Positions 26,751 to 35,603 of a stretch of 64,000 bases of DNA are shown here, one piece after another (position 1 is the stretch's first letter; each line of letters opens with the position of its first letter). The notes beneath the pieces are model-generated. The model searched no databases, was not told the origin of the DNA, and worked only from the letters and a program-made list of their open reading frames with translations. This DNA comes from DASSBG01 sp963800395 (lineage in GTDB: Bacteria > Pseudomonadota > Gammaproteobacteria > Xanthomonadales > Rhodanobacteraceae). The DNA is taken from positions 310,001-374,000 of the forward strand of contig CAWDBD010000014.1 in assembly GCA_963800395.1 (NCBI GenBank), written 5' to 3'. The position numbers and the translations under genes are program-made.

Positions 26751-27263
26751 ATGAACAAGCAAATCAAGATTGTTTTTGCCGCCGCCCTGCTGGTCGGTCT
26801 CGCCGCCTGCGCCAAGAAGCAGGAAGTCAAGCCGGCGCCCGCACCCGAGCCCCCGGTCACCGAAACCCAGCCTGCCGATACCGGCCCGGCTGCATTCACC
26901 CCGACCGACCTGGACAGCAACGAGTGCCTGCGCCAGCGCGTGGTGTATTTCGATCTCGACCAGAGCACCATCAAGCCCCAGTTCGAGGCAGCGATCGCCT
27001 GTCACGCCAAGTATCTGCAGGATCGCCCTGATGCGCAGATGACCCTGGATGGCAATGCCGACGAGCGCGGCTCGCGCGAGTACAACCTGGGCCTGGGTGA
27101 GCGTCGCGGCAATGCCGTGGAGAGCGCCCTGGAAGCCGCCGGTGCTTCGGCCAGCCAGATCACCGTGGTCAGCCATGGTGAGGAACAGCCGGTGTGCCGC
27201 GAGCACACTGAAAGCTGCTGGCAGAAGAATCGCCGTGTTGAAATTGTCTATACGGTGAAATGA
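26751..27263 (+). CDS. pal: peptidoglycan-associated lipoprotein Pal
   Basis: A 170-residue outer-membrane lipoprotein with lipobox LVGLAAC, a Pro/Glu-rich linker and an OmpA-like domain (VVYFDLDQSTIKPQF and LDGNADERGSREYNLGLGERR) that binds peptidoglycan. AAGGAAAATCG precedes ATG 26751. It ends by overlapping cpoB. Confidence 0.95.
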   Translation: MNKQIKIVFAAALLVGLAACAKKQEVKPAPAPEPPVTETQPADTGPAAFTPTDLDSNECLRQRVVYFDLDQSTIKPQFEAAIACHAKYLQDRPDAQMTLDGNADERGSREYNLGLGERRGNAVESALEAAGASASQITVVSHGEEQPVCREHTESCWQKNRRVEIVYTVK

Positions 27264-28125
27264 TGCCTGTGACAGCCTACAACAGGCTGGGTGGTGCCCT
27301 GGCGGTGGCGGCTTTTGTCGCTGCCGCCTCGGCATCCTTGCCAGCATTGGCACAAGATTCGGGCCAGCGGCTCAGCTGGCTGATCGCGTCAGCCGACTTG
27401 AGCAGCAGCAGGACCAGGGTGGTATCGGCCTGGTCAACCAGGTCCAGCAATTGCAATCCCAGGTCCAGCAGCTGCAGGGCCAGGTCGAGGAGTTGCAGCA
27501 TCAGTTGCAGCAGTATCAGCAGACCAGCAAGGACCAGTACGTGGATCTTGATTCACGCCTTGGCCGGCTGGAAGGCCGTGCGCCCAGCGCCAGCGGCAGT
27601 GCTGGTGCGGTCGACAACGGGCCGGTGGACCTGGGCGACGTCCAGCTTGGCGAGCAGGCCGGAGGCAATGGCGCAGACAACACTGCCGGCTCGGGCGGAC
27701 AGGCTGCCGGGTCAGGTAACGACAACAGTGGCGGTGGTGACCCCCAGGCCGACTATCAGCATGCCTTCAGTGCGCTGCGCAATGGCGATTTTGCTTCGGC
27801 ATCGCGCCTGTTCAACGCCTTTATCAGCCAATACCCCAATACCAGTCTGACCCCCAATGCCTACTACTGGCTTGGCGAGTCCTACTACGGCACGCAAAAC
27901 TATCAGGTGGCATTGCAGACCTTCCAGAACCTGCTCAAGCGCTTCCCCGACGATGCCAAGGCGCCCGGTGCGCTGCTCAAGGTGGGCTATTGCCAGTACG
28001 AGCTGAAACAGTGGGATCAGGCGCGCACGACCTTGAACCAGGTGCGTCAGCAGTATCCTGACAGCCAGGAAGCCCGCCTGGCCGAGGGCCGCCTGCGCGC
28101 CCTGGGAATGCAGGCCGGCAACTGA
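27260..28125 (+). pseudogene. cpoB: cell-division coordinator CpoB (YbgF), frame broken once
   Basis: Periplasmic protein that ties PBP1B activity to Tol-driven constriction. The signal peptide (LAVAAFVAAASASLPALA) is in the first frame up to DSGQRLS; the coiled coil (LADRVSRLEQQQ..., QVQQLQGQVEELQHQLQQYQQ) and three TPRs (DYQHAFSALRNGDFASASRLF...) are in another. Adding one base after 27376 (C lost before CTGGCT) gives ...GQRLS-LADRVSRLE and an intact protein of about 288 residues. The very good fit suggests a sequencing indel. Confidence 0.88.
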
Positions 28126-28139
28126 AGCAGACCGCGGCG

Positions 28140-28847
28140 ATGGCGCAACAGCAAGCCACGAGTGAAGCCGCTGCCGCTTCGGGTACTGCCACAACGGCTT
28201 CCAGACGGCCGCGCTTGCGTGTCAGCGAGGTATTTCATTCGATCCAGGGCGAGGCGGACGCAGCCGGCTGGCCTACGGTGTTCGTGCGTCTCACCGGTTG
28301 TCCCCTGCGCTGCGTGTGGTGCGATACCGAATACGCGTTTCACGGCGGCCAGTGGCATGACATCGATGACATCCTGGCCGAGGTGGCCCGTCATGGCGCG
28401 CGTCACGTCTGCGTGACCGGCGGCGAGCCACTGGCGCAGAAGCGCTGTCCGCTGTTGCTGCGCCACCTGTGCGACGCCGGCTACATCGTGTCGCTGGAAA
28501 CATCCGGCGCGCTGGATGTGGCCGCCGTCGATGATCGTGTGCGCAAGGTGCTTGATCTGAAGGCACCCGGGTCCGGCGAGAGCGAGCGCAACCTGTGGTC
28601 CAATCTGGAGCACCTCAATGCACACGATCAGATCAAGATCGTGCTCGCTGACCGCGAGGATTTCGAGTGGGCCAGGCAGATGCTTGCCGAACATGATCTG
28701 GCCAGCCGCTGCGATGTCCTGTTGTCGCCGGTAGCCGGCAAACTGGAGCCGCGCACGCTGGCCGAGTGGATACTGCACGAGCGCCTGCCGGTGCGCTTCC
28801 AGATGCAGATGCACAAGCTGCTGTGGGGTGATGCCCCCGGGCATTGA
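28140..28847 (+). CDS. queE: 7-carboxy-7-deazaguanine synthase
   Basis: Radical SAM enzyme that converts carboxy-tetrahydropterin into CDG in the queuosine pathway. The 235-residue protein has the cluster motif GCPLRCVWCDTEYAF (Cys-x3-Cys-x2-Cys), IQGEADAAG near the start, TGGEPL for SAM binding and LDLKAPGSG. It lies 14 bp after cpoB, an order also seen in Pseudomonas and Xanthomonas; queC is not adjacent here. Confidence 0.92.
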   Translation: MAQQQATSEAAAASGTATTASRRPRLRVSEVFHSIQGEADAAGWPTVFVRLTGCPLRCVWCDTEYAFHGGQWHDIDDILAEVARHGARHVCVTGGEPLAQKRCPLLLRHLCDAGYIVSLETSGALDVAAVDDRVRKVLDLKAPGSGESERNLWSNLEHLNAHDQIKIVLADREDFEWARQMLAEHDLASRCDVLLSPVAGKLEPRTLAEWILHERLPVRFQMQMHKLLWGDAPGH

Positions 28848-28871
28848 CCGGCATTCAGACCGAGTGCGCCT

Positions 28872-30292
28872 TCAGGGCTCGAAGCCGTCCTGAAAGAGCG
28901 CGTCACCGATCGAGACGTCGACCAGAAAGCCGGTTGCCGTCTGGGCGACTGATGCTGATGTGCACGCCCGGCGCCAGCTGATAGCTGTCTCCGACCAGGA
29001 ACTGGCTGCCCCGGTTGTTGGCGACGTTGGCCGGTGGCGATGACTTGTCCACGCTCCAGGCCGGTTCCTGGCGGCTGAGCACGCTGTGCACGATGACTGC
29101 AGTGGCGGCGAGGTTGCCGTCATAGGTGCCCGACTTTCGCCGCGCCTCGACAGTGAAGTATTCGCCGCCGGAGACGCCGGGCTGGTGGATCTCGATCTCG
29201 CGCACGCCAGCGATGCCGGCATCTTCGGCAAAGTCCAGCGCAATGCCGGTCCAGTTGCCAGACGCTGTCGATCACCTGCTTTTCCGACGCATCCACCCAG
29301 CCGAGCCGGTCTCGCGAGTAGATGCTGATGTGCTTGGGCAGGGCGCCGTAGCTGGAGTCGTGCGTGGCATTGTCCCAGGCGTCGCTCATGACATCCCAGG
29401 GGTTGTCATATGGATCGTTGTCGCCATCGGAATTGTTGGCATGCGGCAAGCCGAAGCCATGGCCCATTTCGTGCGCCATCGGGGCCAGGTTGTGGAATGA
29501 CCAGGGCGGCTCCCAGGTCACGCGCCACAGCTTGTTCTGGCCGTCCAGCGTGGTGTAGCGGCCGCCACCCCACGCGCAGCAGTCCAGCACGTCGTTGAAC
29601 ATCTGGTTGATGCCCACGAACTGACTGAAGTCGACGCTGGGGTCGGCGGCTGCCGTGCAGTCATCGAAAAGCTTGTTCAGGTCCGCGCTGCTGGAGCTGA
29701 CGTAGTAGCTGCGCGGATGCGGCAGGGTAAACCAGCCGTAGGCGGCGCTGCCGACGATATTGATCTTGCCGTAGGAAACGGTGCGCCAGTAGTGATCCAG
29801 CCGCCCGGACTGGTTGGCGTACATGGTGGTGAAGTAGCCAAGCGGATTGGGCTCGCCGGCGTCGTCGCTGAACTTGCACAGGATGCTGACCCACGGTTGC
29901 GAGCCGGTGATCGCGCTGGTCACCCCGTTCTGTGCTGATGTTCCGGCGTGCAGCGGCACAATGGCGGTGCTGACCAGTCCTGTGGAAGGCGCGGCCTGCG
30001 TGCTTGCGTCTTCCACCTCGACGGCGACCGACTGGCCATTGAGCGCGTACAGGTCGCGTGCCGCATGCAGCGCCGAGGCCGGGTCGAGCGGCGTCCTGCG
30101 GCCGTTGTCATCCACCAGGCTGACCCTGAATTGCTGTTGCTGGCCGGATGCGGCGGGAGGTCCGTCGCCCCAGATGAGTTGCAGGTGCCCGGTGATGATA
30201 TGTGCCGGTGCTGCTTGCGCAAGCCCGCAAAACGCGAACAGGAGCAATGCCAGGCAGGCTGCTATCGGGGAGAAACGGACGTTGGGGGGCAT
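28872..30292 (-). pseudogene. secreted M6-like zinc metalloprotease, frame broken twice
   Basis: Signal peptide (SPIAACLALLLFAFCGLAQA), an N-terminal domain, then a metalloprotease core with MAHEMGHGFGLPH, the extended HExxHxxGxxH zinc motif, and a Met-turn candidate in NPWDVMSDAWD. The core fits the M6/immune-inhibitor-A family. The downstream beta domain is one frame away from near 29258 (NWTGIALDFAED) and the last stretch changes frame again near 28950 (VAQTATGFLVDVS), ending in DALFQDGFEP. That end matches the short GFE C-terminal signal common in Dokdonella-type genomes. With both indels repaired the protein is about 470 residues. Confidence 0.75.
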
Positions 30293-30332
30293 GCGTGGCG
30301 CCTTCGACGGGATAGTCGAAATTATCCCCGTT

Positions 30333-30830
30333 TCAGTCCGCCGTTTCGTGCGGCAATCCGCGCTTTTGAAGGAATTCACGCGCTTCGGCCGCATCTTCCC
30401 GGAACCAGGCCTGCGCCGAGCCGAGCCGGAAGCTGTAGCCCCAGGCATCCATGTCGGCACACATGCGGGCTCGGCCGACGCCGGGCAGGGCGTCGGCCAG
30501 CAGGATCTGCAGGTAGCAGGTGGCGTCCTCTTCCTCGATCGAGTCGCTGGCATCGGTATGCACGCGGGCGCGTCGCTGTTCGTCAATCACGATCAGGTGG
30601 CAGGCTTCATGCAGCATCGAATGCACGGGCGTGTCGGCGCGGGCGAACACGACATTGCCGATTACGCCCGCTTCAGGTGCGCCCCAGTAGCTCCCCGGAA
30701 TCGCTTCTCCGTCCGCCACCGGACGCAATTGCAGCCCATAGGTGTGCAGCAGGCTGGCTGCGGCACCGGCCGGCAGTTCAGCCATGCGCAGCACTGATGC
30801 TTCGCTGCAGTCGGCATGGCCGGTGGTCAT
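30333..30830 (-). CDS. conserved protein with HExxH-like motif
   Basis: A 165-residue cytoplasmic protein. VHSMLHEACHLIVID contains HEACH, a possible zinc-protease motif, and EEEDATCYLQILLAD could give a third ligand. I do not know a function; similar genes occur next to minE in related genomes. Its ATG overlaps the minE stop by 3 bp, so it belongs to the min transcript. Confidence 0.65.
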   Translation of the reverse strand: MTTGHADCSEASVLRMAELPAGAAASLLHTYGLQLRPVADGEAIPGSYWGAPEAGVIGNVVFARADTPVHSMLHEACHLIVIDEQRRARVHTDASDSIEEEDATCYLQILLADALPGVGRARMCADMDAWGYSFRLGSAQAWFREDAAEAREFLQKRGLPHETAD

Positions 30831-31090
30831 TCCGAATGACGGACGTCGGGCAGGGATACCGACAGTTCCAGCAGTTCATTGTTGCCATCGTGTTCAACGT
30901 TGATCTGCACCTGATCGGCTTCGACGTTGATGTACTTGCGGATGACCTCCAGCAGCTCGCTGCGCAGCATGGGCAGGTAATCCGGTGCATTGCGGGTGCT
31001 GCGCTCCTGCGCAACGATGATGCGCAAGCGTTCGCGCGCCACGTTGGCGCTGGATTCGGGCTTGCTGCGAAGAAAGTCCAGAATACCCAT
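30827..31090 (-). CDS. minE: cell-division topological specificity factor MinE
   Basis: An 87-residue protein with the N-terminal MinD-binding/membrane segment (MGILDFLRSKPESSANVARERLRIIVAQER) and the dimerising domain (LPMLRSELLEVIRKYINVEADQVQI). It drives pole-to-pole MinCD oscillation by triggering MinD ATP hydrolysis. It starts 2 bp after minD. Confidence 0.95.
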   Translation of the reverse strand: MGILDFLRSKPESSANVARERLRIIVAQERSTRNAPDYLPMLRSELLEVIRKYINVEADQVQINVEHDGNNELLELSVSLPDVRHSE

Positions 31091-31092
31091 GC

Positions 31093-31905
31093 TCAGCTCC
31101 CGAATACCCGCTTGAGAAAGCCCTTCTTCGGCACATCGACGAAGCGCAGCGGGCGCTGCTCGCCCAGCAGGCGGTCGACGGCATCGGCATAGGCCTGGCC
31201 GGCATCCGACTCGGTGTCGATGATGACGGGGACACCGGCATTGGATGCGTTGAGGACACCGGTTGATTCCGGGATCACGCCGATGACATCTAGGCCGAGA
31301 ATATCCACCACGTCGGCAATGGCCAGCATTTCGCCACCGGCCACGCGCGACGGGTTGTAGCGAGTCAGCAGAAGATGCTTGCCGACGGCTCCATCGCCGC
31401 GCTCGGCGCGGCGCGTCTTGCTGTCCAGCAGTCCGAGGATGCGATCCGAGTCGCGCACGCTGGAGACTTCCGGGTTGACCACGACGATCGCCTGGTCGGC
31501 AAAATACATGGCCAGATGGGCGCCTTTTTCAATTCCGGCAGGCGAGTCGCAGACCACGTAGTCGAAACCTTCGCTGGCAAGCTCATCCAGCACTTTCTCC
31601 ACGCCCTCGGTGGTCAGCGCATCCTTGTCGCGGGTCTGCGAGGCGGCCAGCACGAAAAGATTGTCGTAGCGCTTGTCCTTGATCAGTGCCTGCTTGAGTG
31701 TGCAGTCGCCCTGGATGACGTTGACGAAGTCATAGACCACGCGTCGTTCACAGCCCATGATCAAGTCCAGGTTGCGCAGACCCACGTCAAAGTCGATGAC
31801 GGCGACCTTGTGGCCGAGGCGGGCCAGACCGACTGCCAATGACGCTGCAGTGGTGGTCTTGCCAACACCGCCCTTGCCCGATGTGACGACGATGTTCTCA
31901 GTCAA
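31093..31905 (-). CDS. minD: septum-site ATPase MinD
   Basis: A 270-residue deviant Walker ATPase: VTSGKGGVGKTTTAASLAVGLA, DFDVGLRNLDLIMGCERRVVYDFV, and a C-terminal amphipathic membrane helix (KKGFLKRVFGS). It recruits MinC to the membrane. A 207-bp gap separates it from minC, longer than usual for this operon, so it may have its own promoter there; I could not define one. Confidence 0.96.
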   Translation of the reverse strand: MTENIVVTSGKGGVGKTTTAASLAVGLARLGHKVAVIDFDVGLRNLDLIMGCERRVVYDFVNVIQGDCTLKQALIKDKRYDNLFVLAASQTRDKDALTTEGVEKVLDELASEGFDYVVCDSPAGIEKGAHLAMYFADQAIVVVNPEVSSVRDSDRILGLLDSKTRRAERGDGAVGKHLLLTRYNPSRVAGGEMLAIADVVDILGLDVIGVIPESTGVLNASNAGVPVIIDTESDAGQAYADAVDRLLGEQRPLRFVDVPKKGFLKRVFGS

Positions 31906-32112
31906 GATGAAATTCTCCGATCAGCAATGTGCTTGTGCAGGGGTAAGTTTCGGGAAACCACGGATACGGTCATGACCGGCGGTCCAGTAGCTGAAGACAT
32001 GTGCGGCGCACCGGGAGCCGGGCTCATCGCATCACCACCGGTCGCATTTTGCGCCATGAACCGCATCTTTGCATCTTGCTGTTCCATTCGGTCAGAATCA
32101 GTCGGGGATTGC

Positions 32113-32868
32113 TCACAGCGCCGCGATGCGCAGCTTGTCATTTTCAAGCCAGCATTGCACGGCACGGCCATCGTATTGTTCAGGTACCTCTTCGAACACC
32201 CGGTAACGGCCGGCGATCGACACCAGCTGAGCGCGGAATTCGGTACAGAAAATTCGAGCCTGCTCATCACCCTGGGCGCCTGCCAGCGCACGTCCGCGCA
32301 AGTTGCCGTAGACGTGAATCGAGCCATCGGCAATGACTTCGGCGCCGTTGGCCACGGTCGAGGTGACCACAAGGTCGCGCTGCTGCGCGTAAAGTTGCTG
32401 ACCACTGCGGACCTGCCGGGTATGGATGAGGGTCGACAGTGGTCCGGTATCGGCTGCTGCATGCGCATTGGCTTGCTCCGAACCATTGGCTGGTGCCCTT
32501 TCCGGTGCGGCGCGCTCATAGGCATCGCGAAAGCGGGCAATCAGGGGCAAGTCCAGGCGCTGGCCCAGCTCGTCCATGGACTGGCTGCCGTAGGCCAGGC
32601 CCACGGGAAGCATGCCGGCCGCACGGATGGCATCCAGCAAGGCACGAACCCGGGTGTCATCCGGCTGATGATCCAGATGACTGAGATCCATGACCACGGC
32701 TATGCGACTGAACAGGCCGGGTGCCGAGGCGACGCGTTGCGCGAGCTCTTCCTGCAGGCGTTCCGGCGCAGCATCGAGAATGCGGATGTTGGCCAGGCCC
32801 ACCTGGCCGAAGCGCACGTCGCACGCCGGGTTTTCCATCTCGGCCCCGGCCGGGCTCTGCCGACTCAC
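32113..32868 (-). CDS. minC: septum-site inhibitor MinC
   Basis: A 251-residue FtsZ-assembly inhibitor. The N-terminal domain covers about residues 15-110, a linker rich in Ala/Glu/Asn follows, and the C-terminal beta-helix domain holds VRSGQQLYAQQRDLVVTSTV, VHVYGNLRGRALAG-type repeats and RIFCTEFRAQLVSIAG. GTG 32868 overlaps the GNAT stop (GTGA); ATG 32838 is a later alternative. Confidence 0.92.
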   Translation of the reverse strand: MSRQSPAGAEMENPACDVRFGQVGLANIRILDAAPERLQEELAQRVASAPGLFSRIAVVMDLSHLDHQPDDTRVRALLDAIRAAGMLPVGLAYGSQSMDELGQRLDLPLIARFRDAYERAAPERAPANGSEQANAHAAADTGPLSTLIHTRQVRSGQQLYAQQRDLVVTSTVANGAEVIADGSIHVYGNLRGRALAGAQGDEQARIFCTEFRAQLVSIAGRYRVFEEVPEQYDGRAVQCWLENDKLRIAAL

Positions 32869-33476
32869 GCCTCACCGCCAGTGGCATGGCTTGCCATGTT
32901 GTTTGCTGGCCGGCTGCGTTCCTGCAGCCAGGGCAGGTCGGGCAGGCCGCCGCGTTCCAGGTAGCGCTCGCGCACATAACCGAAACTGGGGAGATCCTTG
33001 GCCAGCAGGCTGACGCGAATGTCACCGGGCGGCACCCGTTGCTGGCCCACTTCACTGAAGCCGTATGTGCCGTGGAAAAGTACGGCGGCATCATTGGCCG
33101 GTTCCAGAAAAACCTCACAGGTCAGCACGGGCACGCGGACCTCGGCGAAGCTCTCGACATCGCAGTAGAACACCCGGCCCAGCCCATAGCCACGCTGGTT
33201 GGGCGCCAGCACGATGCGATCGATATACATGAAACTGGGGTTGCGCTCGTTGAACCAGCGATAATTGGGGCTGGCGTAGTCGCGGCCTTCGCGCAGGGCG
33301 ATCAGAAAGCCCGCAATCTTCCCGTTGATCTCGGCCACGCGAAAATAATCGGCACTTGCGAAGAAATAGTCCAGATCCGGGCGTGTCAGCGGAAGAATGC
33401 CGGGGCCCGCCGCATTGTTCAGGGACAGAATCGTATCAAGGTCTTGTTGGCGGACATCGCGAATGACCAGAGACAT
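32865..33476 (-). CDS. GNAT-family N-acetyltransferase
   Basis: A 203-residue acetyltransferase with the acetyl-CoA motif IVLAPNQRGYGLGRVFY (Q/R-x-x-G-x-G) and C-terminal FHGTYGFSEVGQQRV. ATG 33476 is chosen since the longer frame adds unrelated residues. Its stop overlaps minC, which places it first in a GNAT-minC transcript. Substrate unknown; the link to division is by position only. Confidence 0.8.
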   Translation of the reverse strand: MSLVIRDVRQQDLDTILSLNNAAGPGILPLTRPDLDYFFASADYFRVAEINGKIAGFLIALREGRDYASPNYRWFNERNPSFMYIDRIVLAPNQRGYGLGRVFYCDVESFAEVRVPVLTCEVFLEPANDAAVLFHGTYGFSEVGQQRVPPGDIRVSLLAKDLPSFGYVRERYLERGGLPDLPWLQERSRPANNMASHATGGEA

Positions 33477-33623
33477 GCGTGCTTCCGGGGCAGGGCTGAA
33501 AATACTCTGACGGCGTCGTCGCAGCAGGGCGCCGACGTCACTTGGCCAGTATCGCATGGCCCATCCGTGCCTGAACAGTACCCCGAAGCTTCCACTGTGA
33601 CGATGTGGCGGTATCATGCGGTC

Positions 33624-34808
33624 ATGAACTGGGCATTCAACAACCCGATCAGGCTGCTTCGCTACGCGGGCCTGTTCACCTATATTTGCGTCGGCCTGCC
33701 GCTGCTGCAGATGGATTGGCTGTCACGCCGGCTGGCCGAGGTGCAGCACATGCCGGGCCTGGCTCTTTTCATGTGGGCCGGTTGCTACATTCTGTTCGGG
33801 ATCGTGTACTGGTTGTTGACCGGCGATCTGGATTCAAGCCGCTATCGCCTGCTCAAGTTGCTGGGGTTGCTGGTGATGACCCTGACCGCGATGGGGGTGG
33901 GCTACTTCAGTCAGAGCGGGCTGTGCGCCCTGCTGCTGGTGGTGGCTGCGGTTGTTCTGCCATGGTTGCTGCCGTTGCGCTGGGCTGTGCTGGGGCTGAT
34001 CGTGCAGAACCTGCTGCTGATCCCGGTGTTTGCCACCTTCCCTACGCTCGGCACGCTTGCCCTGGCCAGTTTTCAGGCTCTGGTGTACCTGGGCTTTTCG
34101 GTACTGACGTTTGTCACGGCGGTCATTGCCAAACAGCAGGCCGAGGCTCGCGAGGAGCAGCGCAAACTGAATGCCGAGCTGCGAGCGACCCGGGCCCTTC
34201 TTGCTGAATCAAGCCGCATCGCCGAACGCATGCGCATCGCTCGCGAGCTGCATGATCTGGTCGGCCACCACCTGACCGCCTTGAGCCTGGAGCTGGAAGT
34301 AACCCGCCATCTGGTTGATGCCCGCGCCAGCCGGCATGTGGAGGTGGCACAGAATACGGCACGGCAATTGCTCAGCGACGTGCGCACCGTGGTCAGCGAA
34401 CTGCGGCAGGATGACGCCGTGGATCTCAGTACGGCACTGCGCGAACTGGCTGAGGGCATTCCGGGCCTTGAGGTGAAGCTGGAATTGCCGCGACGCTTCA
34501 CCCTGGATGATCCGCGCCGTGCCGAGGTCGTGTTGCGCTGCGTGCAGGAAATAATCACCAACGTGGTACGGCATGCCCGCGCCCGCCGCCTGTGGCTGCG
34601 CTTCGAACTGTCCGGGCATGGCGAGCTGCTGCTGGAAGCAAGGGATGATGGCCTGGGCAGTGACCAGGTGCAGGCTGGCAACGGACTCAACGGCATGCGC
34701 GAGCGCCTGGCCGAGTTTGGTGGCAGACTGAAAATAACCAGCGTCGCCGACCACGGATTTTCACTGAACGCCTGGCTGCCACTCGGACCAATGGAAACGA
34801 AACCATGA
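33624..34808 (+). CDS. DesK-like sensor histidine kinase
   Basis: About 394 residues: five or six N-terminal membrane helices (residues 12-165), a coiled coil, HisKA_3 with the phosphorylated His in RMRIARELHDLVGHHLTALSLELE, and HATPase boxes QEIITNVVRHARA and ARDDGLGSDQ. This layout is that of DesK, which reads membrane state. ATG 33603 is an alternative start. The stop overlaps the regulator gene (ATGA), making a two-gene operon. Confidence 0.88.
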   Translation: MNWAFNNPIRLLRYAGLFTYICVGLPLLQMDWLSRRLAEVQHMPGLALFMWAGCYILFGIVYWLLTGDLDSSRYRLLKLLGLLVMTLTAMGVGYFSQSGLCALLLVVAAVVLPWLLPLRWAVLGLIVQNLLLIPVFATFPTLGTLALASFQALVYLGFSVLTFVTAVIAKQQAEAREEQRKLNAELRATRALLAESSRIAERMRIARELHDLVGHHLTALSLELEVTRHLVDARASRHVEVAQNTARQLLSDVRTVVSELRQDDAVDLSTALRELAEGIPGLEVKLELPRRFTLDDPRRAEVVLRCVQEIITNVVRHARARRLWLRFELSGHGELLLEARDDGLGSDQVQAGNGLNGMRERLAEFGGRLKITSVADHGFSLNAWLPLGPMETKP

Positions 34809-35446
34809 TTTCTGTCTGCCTTGTTGATGATCAGACCCTGGTACGCCAGGGGATTCGATCCCTGCTCGATCTGGCTGGTGATATCGACATCGCGGCCGAG
34901 TGTGTTGATGGCGCCGAGGCCGTGCGCATGATTCCCGAAGTCAAGCCTGACGTGGTTCTGCTGGACTTGCGCATGCCGGTCATGAACGGCCTGGATGTGC
35001 TCAAGACCCTGGCCAAGGATGAGCAGTTGCCGCCCACCATCATCCTCACCACGTTTGACGACGACCAGCTGGTGCTGGCCGGCATCAAGGCCGGTGCGCG
35101 CGGTTATCTGCTCAAGGACGTATCCCTGGAACAGCTCGTCGAGGCCGTGAAAAAGGTGGCGGCCGGTGGCTCGCTGGTAGCCCCTACAGTCACCCAGCGC
35201 CTGCTGTCCGGGGTCGGGCGCATCAACAACCAGTTCAACAGCCTGGATCGACCGGACCCGCTGACCGAGCGGGAAACCGAGATCCTGCGCCTGATGTCGG
35301 GCGGCTTCAGCAACAAGGAAATTGCCAATTCCCTGGGTGTGGCCGAGGGCACGGTCAAGAATCACGTGTCCAATATCCTGTCAAAGCTGGGCGTGCGAGA
35401 CCGCACCAGGGCGGTGCTGAAAGCGCTCGAGATCGGTATTGTGTAG
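34805..35446 (+). CDS. NarL/DesR-type response regulator
   Basis: A 213-residue partner of the kinase upstream. Receiver with DDQ acidic pair near residues 8-9, phospho-acceptor Asp in VVLLDLRMPVMNG and Lys in GYLLKDVSLEQL; C-terminal LuxR helix-turn-helix (LTERETEILRLMSGGFSNKEI, VAEGTVKNHVSNIL). Target genes are unknown; the system resembles the DesKR cold/membrane-fluidity pair. Confidence 0.9.
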   Translation: MISVCLVDDQTLVRQGIRSLLDLAGDIDIAAECVDGAEAVRMIPEVKPDVVLLDLRMPVMNGLDVLKTLAKDEQLPPTIILTTFDDDQLVLAGIKAGARGYLLKDVSLEQLVEAVKKVAAGGSLVAPTVTQRLLSGVGRINNQFNSLDRPDPLTERETEILRLMSGGFSNKEIANSLGVAEGTVKNHVSNILSKLGVRDRTRAVLKALEIGIV

Positions 35447-35603
35447 TCCGATCGGCTTTTGCATGGCGTTTCGGGCCGTGAACCAGTACCATCAGGGTCT
35501 TGCCAAGTGGGTTCCCGGGTGATCGGGGACGGGGATTGTCACCTTCCACACGGCCGAAAGCGGCTCCCTGCAAGGGCCGAACAAAATATCTGGAGAACTG
35601 TTG

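Noticed and set aside
27370..27380. Programmed ribosomal frameshifting in cpoB
   Set aside because: No slippery heptamer or downstream pseudoknot is seen, and homologues need no frameshift.
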